Source: Vibrio gazogenes (GTDB lineage Bacteria; Pseudomonadota; Gammaproteobacteria; Enterobacterales; Vibrionaceae). Taken from it: a stretch of DNA of 64,000 nt. Numbering within the stretch: position 1 is the first letter of the stretch; each line of letters starts with the position of its first letter. The position numbers and the translations under genes were made by a program. This document shows positions 43,851-50,403 of the stretch, in pieces. The stretch covers positions 248,001 through 312,000 of the forward strand of contig NZ_CP092588.1 in the NCBI RefSeq assembly GCF_023920225.1, written 5' to 3'. The notes below the pieces were generated by a model that searched no databases, was not told where the DNA came from, and was given only the letters and a program-made list of their open reading frames with translations.

Positions 43851-44318
43851 CTAACGAGTATTGCTATCCGTGCGGTTGTTCAGCTCGCTGAGCGGTATCC
43901 AGTAGACACCGACATTGGCTTGATCGAACATATCCTGACTGACTTGAATTTTATCCCCCCAGCGGGAGAGAAAGTCTTGGCTCTGTTCAGGACAGTATAC
44001 GGTAGTGATTCCGGTCTGGATAATTTTGGCGGCACAATTGGGACAGGGAAAGTGCGTGACATAAATGTCGCAGCCATCCAAGTCACGTTTGGCGAAGAGG
44101 ATTGCATTTTCTTCCGCGTGCAGGGTTTTCAGGTATTTCATATCCCGATCATCGATATCGACACTATCGGAGATGCCATGCGGATAGCCATTGAATCCGA
44201 CGGAGACGATGCGGTTCTGTTTGGTAATTACGGCACCAACCTGAGTGGAAGGATCTTTACTCCAGGACGAGACCAGTTCGGCCATCTGATAGAAGCGGTG
44301 AACCCATTTTGACATCAT
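43851..44318 (-). CDS. dCMP deaminase family protein
   Basis: 155 residues. The zinc site of cytidine/deoxycytidylate deaminases is intact: HAEENAILF (His ligand and catalytic Glu) and FPCPNCAAKII (two Cys ligands). WSKDPSTQVGAVIT and GFNGYPHGI are typical of the dCMP deaminase branch. Converts dCMP to dUMP for thymidylate synthesis if the assignment holds; some members act on other bases. It starts with ATG ATG at 44318/44315 with AGGG about 9 bases upstream. Single gene, convergent with the kinase. Confidence 0.88.
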   Translation of the reverse strand: MMSKWVHRFYQMAELVSSWSKDPSTQVGAVITKQNRIVSVGFNGYPHGISDSVDIDDRDMKYLKTLHAEENAILFAKRDLDGCDIYVTHFPCPNCAAKIIQTGITTVYCPEQSQDFLSRWGDKIQVSQDMFDQANVGVYWIPLSELNNRTDSNTR

Positions 44319-44413
44319 GTGTGATAACCCTATGTTATTTTCGCCTATTTATATCACGCAGTTTATATTGAATCCGGTGCGGAGGGAACCGGGGAGATTT
44401 TTAGGATATTTTT

Positions 44414-44431
44414 TGTAAGAGATCTCTTACG
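44414..44431. promoter_or_regulatory. GacA/UvrY/VarA binding box upstream of the Csr RNA
   Basis: TGTAAGAGATCTCTTACG contains a perfect 16-base palindrome (44415-44430) and matches the GacA/UvrY consensus TGTAAG-N6-CTTACA. It is about 175 bases before the RNA start, the usual place for csrB-type promoters. Confidence 0.8.
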
Positions 44432-44590
44432 TGGGATGTGAGAAATGGCTGTTTGTTTGTCAGTGTTATATGTATGTTATTATTTTAACTGAATGATAAT
44501 ATTGTAATTTTATATTTTTGTGAAGTTCGTCAGTGGGATAATTTTCGACCCGATGATTTGCACGGAAATCGAATTCGCGTATTCTGAAAC

Positions 44591-44838
44591 TGTCGGTAGG
44601 ATACTGACAAGAACAGGAAAGGCCCAAGGATTGGTCATCTTCAGGAAGAAGATTCGATGGTTCAGGACGACTCATCGGCATGGATCGCAAAGGGACACCC
44701 GCCAAGATGGCGATGTAATGGAATGCGCTGAAGGACTCAGCAGACTATCAGGGAATAGATGCAGGGAGCACATTGAGTAGCTGGATTGCTGCGAGTACGA
44801 ACAGAAACCCCATCAAGCTTTGCTTGATGGGGTTTTCT
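44591..44838 (+). ncRNA. csrB: CsrB/CsrC family regulatory RNA (CsrA sponge)
   Basis: About 245 nt with twelve GGA motifs, several shown in hairpin loops as CsrA prefers. ATCTTC-AGGAA-GAAGAT, GCTGA-AGGAC-TCAGC, CTAT-CAGGGA-ATAG, TGC-AGGGA-GCA, and a 5' stem TGTCGGTA-GGA-TACTGACA are all readable. A promoter TTGCAC (44558-44563), 16 bases, TATTCT (44580-44585) lies just upstream. The 3' end is a perfect 13-base terminator stem (44806-44818 with 44822-44834) plus TT. It is expected to bind and sequester CsrA, under VarS/VarA control. Vibrio has several paralogues (csrB, csrC, csrD in V. cholerae); I cannot say which this is. An open frame of 86 codons across it is not coding. Confidence 0.88.
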
Positions 44839-44902
44839 ATTTGCATTCCAGTTAACGGCGTGTAGGATAAGCTGCGTTTTTCAATAGATAAAGGTTAAGC
44901 AT

Positions 44903-45322
44903 ATGCAAGCTGAGGTTACTTGGGTTGATGGATTGAAATTTATAGGTCAGTCCGCGTCGGGTCATTCGATTGTTATGGATGGCAGCGGCGGTAAAACGGC
45001 GCCGAGTCCGATGGAAATGGTGCTGATGGCTGCCGGAAGCTGTAGCTCTGTCGATGTTGTCGACGGGCTGAAATCCGCAGGACAGCGAGTCACCGACTGC
45101 CGAGCGAAGTTAACCACGGAGCGTCGTGACACAGCGCCGCGTCTGTTTACTCAGATCCATATCCATTTTCAAGTTTCCGGTGAAGCATTGGATCCGGCGA
45201 TTGTCAGCAAAGTGACCACAGATTCACTGGAAAAATATTGCTCCGTTTGTCTGATGCTCGGACAAGGCGTGGAAATGCGTCATAGCTGGGAAATCATCGC
45301 AGCGGATACTGACAATTGCTGA
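44903..45322 (+). CDS. OsmC family protein
   Basis: 139 residues of the OsmC/YhfA type. It has the redox-relevant cysteines in MAAGSCSSVDVV and KYCSVCLML, and the usual GGKTAPSPMEMVLMAAG region. OsmC/Ohr members reduce organic peroxides; the YhfA-like branch is less well defined. AAAGG lies 12 bases before ATG 44903. Directly downstream of the Csr RNA terminator; followed by an AraC regulator on the same strand 80 bases away. Confidence 0.88.
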   Translation: MQAEVTWVDGLKFIGQSASGHSIVMDGSGGKTAPSPMEMVLMAAGSCSSVDVVDGLKSAGQRVTDCRAKLTTERRDTAPRLFTQIHIHFQVSGEALDPAIVSKVTTDSLEKYCSVCLMLGQGVEMRHSWEIIAADTDNC

Positions 45323-45402
45323 TGCCATGCATTGGTGAATGCATTCCCAAACAAAAACAAACAAGAATGATGGCGTGAAAATCAATCGATGATGAGGTGC
45401 TG

Positions 45403-46209
45403 ATGAGAAAAAACAAATCGACTTGGCGGCTTCATCCTCAGTTTGCTGTGAAACAGGCACCTTCAGATGTTTTTATGAATTTCGAAGCGTTTGTTTCGAA
45501 TACGGAAACACGCATTCACAGTCATCCTTGGGGGCAGGTGCAACTGATTTCCGGCGGCATTTTAGAAATGGAAGCCGAGGAAACTCGCTTTCTTGCACCC
45601 CCGCATTTGGCAATTTGGGTACCGGCTGGTGTTGTGCATCGTAGCTATAATCGCAAGCCGCTCGACTACTGTTCCCTCAATATCGATCAGTCCCTGACCC
45701 CGGCATTTCCGCAGCAGACCAGCTTACTGAAAATCACACCGATTGTGCAGGCGATTATTGAAGATTTTCGCCAGCGGCAAGTGAGCGTACCGCAGAGCGA
45801 GGCGGATCAGCGATTGGTTGATGTTTTGCTCGATCAACTGTCCGCTCAGGAGACCGAACTGCACTTTTTGCCTTCATCAACCCATAAATATCTCTTATCC
45901 ATCTTGGCTGCGGTTGAAGACAATCCCGCCGATGATACCAGTTTAAAAATCTGGGCAGAGCGGGTACACACCACGGAACGGACACTGGCACGCTGTTGTC
46001 AGAGTGAACTAGGGATGAGTTTCACAGAGTGGCGGATGCGGGTTCGCTACCTGCATTCGATGGAGTTGCTGCGTCGTGGCTGCTCAGTCAAAGAGGTGGC
46101 ATACACTCTGGGTTATCGTCAGGCCAGCCCGTTTATCAGTATGTTTAAAAAATATGCAGGTGTGACACCAGAACAGTATAAGCACCGTTTCCTCGCCCTT
46201 GATGAGTGA
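45403..46209 (+). CDS. AraC family transcriptional regulator
   Basis: 268 residues. The N-terminal cupin domain (about 25-110; THSHPW-like RIHSHPWGQVQLISGG and LAIWVPAGVVHRSYNR) senses a small ligand or metal. The C-terminal double helix-turn-helix is at about 165-260 (SLKIWAERVHTTERTLARCCQSELGMSFTEWRMR and VKEVAYTLGYRQASPFISMFKKYAGVTPEQYK). ATG 45403 has GAGG 5-6 bases upstream. Targets unknown; the neighbours are osmC and DUF808 genes. Confidence 0.88.
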   Translation: MRKNKSTWRLHPQFAVKQAPSDVFMNFEAFVSNTETRIHSHPWGQVQLISGGILEMEAEETRFLAPPHLAIWVPAGVVHRSYNRKPLDYCSLNIDQSLTPAFPQQTSLLKITPIVQAIIEDFRQRQVSVPQSEADQRLVDVLLDQLSAQETELHFLPSSTHKYLLSILAAVEDNPADDTSLKIWAERVHTTERTLARCCQSELGMSFTEWRMRVRYLHSMELLRRGCSVKEVAYTLGYRQASPFISMFKKYAGVTPEQYKHRFLALDE

Positions 46210-46384
46210 GTATTCACGCGTCATTACCTGATTTTTCCATGGTGTTTGTCGTGATGTAGTACTGGATTGATGTGCTTGTCTTACGGCGCGGATCGGGTCA
46301 TGATGAGTGCTGCATTTCAATACAGTTTTTTAATGCATTTTTTCAATACATTGTTTCAATACAATACCGAATGAGAGAACCTTT

Positions 46385-47302
46385 ATGGCCGGAGTCAGCT
46401 TACTTACTCTTCTTGATGATATCGCGACCCTGCTCGACGATATTGCGGTGATGTCTAAAGTCGCTGCCAAAAAAACGGCTGGGGTGCTGGGGGACGATCT
46501 GGCGCTGAATGCGCAGCAGGTCTCCGGTGTGGCGGCTGAGCGTGAAATTCCCGTAGTGTGGGCCGTTGCGAAAGGCTCGCTGCGCAATAAAGTGATTCTC
46601 GTCCCGATTGCGTGGGGGTTAAGCCAAGTCGCTCCGTGGTTAATCATGCCATTGTTGTTGCTCGGTGGGTTATATCTCTGTTTTGAAGGGGCGGAGAAGG
46701 TGATTGAAAAATATAGTCACTCACCGCATCAGGATGCTGAACAAGCACAACAGGAAGAAGACGAGAGCTCGTTGTCTCTCGAAGCATATGAAAAGTGCAA
46801 AGTCGCCGGGGCGATCCGCACTGACTTTATTTTGTCAGCAGAGATCATTGTGATTGCGCTGGGGACGGTGCAGGGACAGTCAGCCCTTGATCAAATCTTA
46901 GTGATGGGGTTTGTCGCGGTATTGATGACGGCGGGTGTGTATGGCTTAGTTGCCGGGATTGTCAAACTTGATGATCTCGGATTCTATCTCGAACGACGTT
47001 CCCACAGCCGGGGCATTTTTCATGTGATAGGGCAGATGCTGATTCACGCCGCCCCACGGTTTATGAAACTTCTGACTGTGGTCGGTACGCTGGCGATGTT
47101 TCTGGTCGGTGGCAGTATTATTACCCATCAGGTGATGTTACTGCATCATGGTATTGAGTCATTCGTCCATTGGATACCGGATATCTCTCTGATGCATTCA
47201 GTCGGTCGTCTCATCGGGCAGAGTCTCATCGGTTTTCTCGCCGGATTAACCCTCGCGGTGATATGGATAAGCGGACATCGCCTTTTTACCCGCTCTTCGT
47301 AG
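46385..47302 (+). CDS. DUF808 (YedI family) membrane protein
   Basis: 305 residues with about six membrane segments. The N-terminus MAGVSLLTLLDDIATLLDDIAVMSKVAAKKTAGVLGDDLALNA is the unmistakable DUF808 opening. The middle has GGLYLCFEGAEKVIEK. Function is unknown. Start ATG 46385 with GAGAGAAC upstream. Monocistronic; no clear terminator at the 3' end. Confidence 0.9.
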   Translation: MAGVSLLTLLDDIATLLDDIAVMSKVAAKKTAGVLGDDLALNAQQVSGVAAEREIPVVWAVAKGSLRNKVILVPIAWGLSQVAPWLIMPLLLLGGLYLCFEGAEKVIEKYSHSPHQDAEQAQQEEDESSLSLEAYEKCKVAGAIRTDFILSAEIIVIALGTVQGQSALDQILVMGFVAVLMTAGVYGLVAGIVKLDDLGFYLERRSHSRGIFHVIGQMLIHAAPRFMKLLTVVGTLAMFLVGGSIITHQVMLLHHGIESFVHWIPDISLMHSVGRLIGQSLIGFLAGLTLAVIWISGHRLFTRSS

Positions 47303-47387
47303 TGACTTCATTTTTCTCATAGAACTGGCTCTCACGGACCTCATAATCAACTTGTTTTGCAAGCTGAATGCCTTGCTAGCCGCGTGT

Positions 47388-47960
47388 TTAGCTTTTGTAA
47401 ACGAGCAACTCACCCTTACCAACGGGAACTAATGAAGTGCTTAGGTTGCTTTGATGACTTAACCAGCATGTGAACGCTTCAAGCTCATCTTGATGAGAGG
47501 TCGCATTGTCACAAACAAGCAGACCACCGGGCTTGAGGCGCTGAAATAACCGTTCAGCTAATGCGACATAGGTTTTTCGGTCTGCATCGAGGAAAATAAA
47601 ATCCATCTGCTCAGGAACATCGGTTAGCACTTCACTGATGTCACCAACCAGCTGAGTCACCTTTGAACTGACATTCGCGCTTGCAAAGTTTACGCTGGCT
47701 TCTCTGACCTTTTCCAGGTTCGCTTCAACAGTGTAAACCATGCCGCTGTCTTGAAGTGCAGACGCCAGCCAAATGGTTGAATATCCGTTAGATGTGCCGA
47801 TCTCTAAGATTTGATTTGCACCGGTGGCCTTTACGAGAACAGAAAGAAACTCACCAGTATCTCTCGTGATATTGAGATATTTCTTTGATTTATCAGATTG
47901 AGCCTGGTCATTCTCAATACCAAGTCGCTCTAGCTTTGCCATGATTTTTTGTCGTTCCAT
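47388..47960 (-). CDS. SAM-dependent O-methyltransferase (class I, CCoAOMT-like)
   Basis: 190 residues. The SAM motif I is ILEIGTSNGYSTIWLASAL, motif II VYTVEANLEKVREASVNF, and the metal-binding Asp is in DFIFLDADRKTYVALAE with a following GLLVCDNATSH. This is the cation-dependent small O-methyltransferase family (DUF/Methyltransf_24 or CCoAOMT-like). Acceptor unknown. In-frame ATGs at 47960 and 47942 are both possible starts. Single gene. Confidence 0.87.
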   Translation of the reverse strand: MERQKIMAKLERLGIENDQAQSDKSKKYLNITRDTGEFLSVLVKATGANQILEIGTSNGYSTIWLASALQDSGMVYTVEANLEKVREASVNFASANVSSKVTQLVGDISEVLTDVPEQMDFIFLDADRKTYVALAERLFQRLKPGGLLVCDNATSHQDELEAFTCWLSHQSNLSTSLVPVGKGELLVYKS

Positions 47961-48052
47961 TGTATTTTCTCTAGCACATTTGGGGGGGTAGATTAAACAC
48001 GAATATAGGTCAAAGTTGTTCCTTGAGTGATCTCCAAAGGCTGATAAGTCAT

Positions 48053-48295
48053 TTATTGAAACGCTGTGCCATGATTTTCTAGCGTTTCTTTACCACACAT
48101 CGTACACACGACATATCTGTCGGTTAACTCCAACGAAGCGCCAGCGGGTAAAGAGGCGGCGGAACCACTAAAGAAACCATCCAGAAATGCTTTGAACTGT
48201 TCTTTTCTCGATTGACCGTATTTCGATGGTTTTTGCTTCATCACCTCTTTGTGCTCGGTGTCCTGACCGCAATTTTCACAAAATCTAGTCTTCAT
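48053..48295 (-). CDS. small zinc-ribbon-like hypothetical protein
   Basis: 80 residues with two CxxC pairs, FCENCGQD near the N-terminus and CTMCGKE near the C-terminus, probably one zinc site. The middle is basic then small-residue-rich (DGFFSGSAASLPAGASLEL). ATG 48295 has AAGGAT upstream, whereas the ATG at 48361 does not. I do not recognise a named family. It is on the same strand as the O-methyltransferase, separated by 92 bases. Confidence 0.65.
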   Translation of the reverse strand: MKTRFCENCGQDTEHKEVMKQKPSKYGQSRKEQFKAFLDGFFSGSAASLPAGASLELTDRYVVCTMCGKETLENHGTAFQ

Positions 48296-48446
48296 CCTGA
48301 TATCCTTGAAGTGGCTATACATTGATGAATGTACCATTTCCGCTTTTCTCATGTTTGACATGACGCCACACTTTCACACGATGTTATATTTTTCTTTTTA
48401 CGTCAGTGAATGAAGGAAATGATGAGAAGCATCACATTTCAGTTTC

Positions 48447-48590
48447 ATGCAGAACTGTAAGCCTCAGGCTGTGAAGATACTGGCAGAAGAAGGGGCGGCT
48501 TTTGTGTGCCAAGAAACTGTTGATGTCGACAGGAAATCGATTCATCAAGCACTGCTTGAAATTGTCAGTGGACAGAAATTAAATATGTAA
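48447..48590 (+). CDS. possible small or degenerate ORF
   Basis: 47 codons, MQNCKPQAVKILAEEGAAFV to QKLNM, look protein-like (helical, charged) but have no good ribosome site. Upstream, another frame (MMRSITFQFHAEL, ATG after GAAGGAAATG) runs into a stop exactly here, so the two may be one gene broken by a frameshift. Not identified. The rest of the 48296-48733 gap holds nothing I recognise. Confidence 0.3.
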   Translation: MQNCKPQAVKILAEEGAAFVCQETVDVDRKSIHQALLEIVSGQKLNM

Positions 48591-48733
48591 CCACTTGTAG
48601 GAGGCGATGGCGTATCACGTTATCCTCTTCTATTCCCAGCATTGTGATATGAGAATATTATAAAATAAATTTTTATAATCTACATACATAGTCATTTGAA
48701 TGATTCATCAATTTATCCTAGTCGATGGTGTAT

Positions 48734-49777
48734 TTATAAAATATTTACCTCGTTGTTTTTAATGTTATATTTTTTCACCATTTTACCAAAAGCTCTTCTC
48801 TCTTTTCCACAGAGTTTTGCGGCTTGCGTAACATTGCCATCACAGATATAAAGTATTCTAGAAACAAATTTTGCTTCAAATGTTTCTATAGCTGCCCTTT
48901 TCGCATCTGAAAAGTTCAAAAGCTCATCAACATTATTTTCCATCAATGGTAATGTGAAGGTCATTGTCTCATGTAATGAGAGATGAGGTTTTGTGATCGT
49001 TGGATGAGTATCGTCAATAAGTTCTCTGTCTGAACTTTGTATATCGATCAATTCATTTTTTGATAATAAATAATGCCGATGAATACAATTTTCTAATTCT
49101 CTGATGTTACCAGGCCATGACTGGCTGGTGAGGTAGTCCATTAAATCTGCCGTGACAGATGTTCTGTTGAGTAGATATTGGCGGTTGAGCTTATCTATAA
49201 AGTGTTTAACAAGTAATGGTATATCTGACTTTCTCTCTCTCAGTGGAGGAATTGAGATGGATAAAATAAATATTCTGAAGTACAGATCCTGACGGAAGTG
49301 TCCCTCTTTTATCTTTTCCTCAAGGTTTGAATTTGTTGCGACAATGAAGCGTACATTGACCTTGAGAGTATCGTTCGAACCGATAGGTCTATATTCAGAC
49401 TCTTGTAGTACTCTTAACAGAGAAGCTTGAGATTTCAAAGACAAACTGTCAATTTCATCGAGAAATATCGTACCGCCATTCGCTGATGATAGGAGCCCTT
49501 CTTTATCATTTTTGGCATCGGTAAATGCGCCTTTTTTATAGCCAAAGAGTTCGCTGATGAATAATTCATCTGTAAAGGTCGAACAGTTAATCGCGATAAA
49601 TGGCTTCCTCGATAAGCATCCACTGTAGTGTAATCCTCTGGCAACCAGTTCCTTACCGGTCCCTGTTTCTCCAGAAATTAACAGTGTCGCTGTATAGTTA
49701 GATAGGGATTTAATGTTTTCTTTCAGGTTTAGAATACTGGCCGATTGACCAATGATGTTTTTTTCAATGATGTTCAC
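48734..49777 (-). CDS. sigma-54-dependent transcriptional activator next to the T6SS operon
   Basis: 347 residues: an AAA+ sigma-54 interaction domain (about 1-235) and a C-terminal Fis-type helix-turn-helix (GNVTQAAKLCGKERRAFGKMV). Walker A is GETGTGKE, Walker B GGTIFLDEID, and RFIVATN and PPLRERKSDIPLL are standard. There is no N-terminal sensor domain, unlike VasH of V. cholerae with its GAF-type region, so activity may be constitutive or controlled by expression. The sigma-54 contact loop reads GAFTDA instead of GAFTGA. It is divergent from the T6SS operon, whose promoter is of the -24/-12 type, so it is the probable operon activator. Confidence 0.9.
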   Translation of the reverse strand: MNIIEKNIIGQSASILNLKENIKSLSNYTATLLISGETGTGKELVARGLHYSGCLSRKPFIAINCSTFTDELFISELFGYKKGAFTDAKNDKEGLLSSANGGTIFLDEIDSLSLKSQASLLRVLQESEYRPIGSNDTLKVNVRFIVATNSNLEEKIKEGHFRQDLYFRIFILSISIPPLRERKSDIPLLVKHFIDKLNRQYLLNRTSVTADLMDYLTSQSWPGNIRELENCIHRHYLLSKNELIDIQSSDRELIDDTHPTITKPHLSLHETMTFTLPLMENNVDELLNFSDAKRAAIETFEAKFVSRILYICDGNVTQAAKLCGKERRAFGKMVKKYNIKNNEVNIL

Positions 49778-50067
49778 CTTTCCACTCCCTGTATGATATC
49801 AATGAAGTTTAAATTGTTATTCTATTTGATGGATAAAGCAATATGTATACCAATTGTTTCTTATCCTTTTTGTTTATCTATAAGCTATTTTGTGGGTCAT
49901 TGCTAACCCAGTTGGGTTATTTATATAAATTTATGAAAATATTTATATGTATTTAATTTACCCATTAGCGGGTTTTATTTAATGCAGTTGGGTATTTGGA
50001 ATCTGAGTAATGGTTTATTAAATAAATATTTTTTATTAAAAACAGTAAATTATAAGTTTTAATGTTT
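49778..50067. promoter_or_regulatory. regulatory gap with repeated ACCC/GGGT elements (upstream activator sites)
   Basis: AACCCA-GT-TGGGTT (49905-49918), ACCC-N6-GGGT (49960-49963 and 49970-49973), TGGGT in CAGTTGGGT (49985-49993), and GGGT at 49894-49897 form a cluster 75-200 bases upstream of the sigma-54 promoter. The surrounding DNA is very AT-rich. These are likely binding sites of the adjacent activator (inference). Confidence 0.55.
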
Positions 50068-50083
50068 TGGCATTTATATTGCT
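50068..50083 (+). promoter_or_regulatory. sigma-54 (-24/-12) promoter of the T6SS operon
   Basis: TGGCATTTATATTGCT has GG and GC at the exact RpoN spacing and keeps TGGCA and TTGC. The transcript would start near 50094, 25 bases before the first gene. Confidence 0.8.
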
Positions 50084-50118
50084 TATTCCTGATAAGTTAA
50101 ATCAAAGGGCCATACCTT

Positions 50119-50358
50119 ATGGGTAATAATTATAGCTGTAAAAGTGATGTTGCCGTTTTAATTAATGACTATTTAAAACAACATCCAGATAGTGAAGATA
50201 CTATTTTAGGAATAAGAGATTGGTGGGTTAAACAACAACTATTAGATGACTCAATAGTAGCTGTTGATAATGCTCTAAAGTTTTTGGAAAAAGAGGGCAA
50301 AGTCATATCGACCATTAGAAATAACCAAGTTTATTTTCGCTTAGCGAAAAATAATTAA
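50119..50358 (+). CDS. small winged-helix-like hypothetical protein, first gene of the T6SS operon
   Basis: 79 residues starting MGNNYSCKSDVAVLINDYLK. The pattern helix, helix (DTILGIRDWWVKQQLL), helix (SIVAVDNALKFLEKEGKV) and a final beta-hairpin (ISTIRNNQVYFRLAKNN) fits a winged helix such as those in small regulators. AAAGGG lies 9 bases before the ATG. It is separated from the sheath gene by 45 bases with no terminator. I know no standard T6SS component of this kind at this position. It could be a DNA-binding modulator of the operon or an adaptor. Confidence 0.6.
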   Translation: MGNNYSCKSDVAVLINDYLKQHPDSEDTILGIRDWWVKQQLLDDSIVAVDNALKFLEKEGKVISTIRNNQVYFRLAKNN

Positions 50359-50403
50359 AACATTTCATGTGAGATGTTCCACAAATTTAATGGAGATTGA
50401 ATT

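Noticed and set aside
44520..44780. 86-codon open frame
   Set aside because: It lies across the promoter and body of a CsrB-family RNA, has no ribosome site, and its product (many Arg, Gly and Thr) looks like translated GGA repeats.
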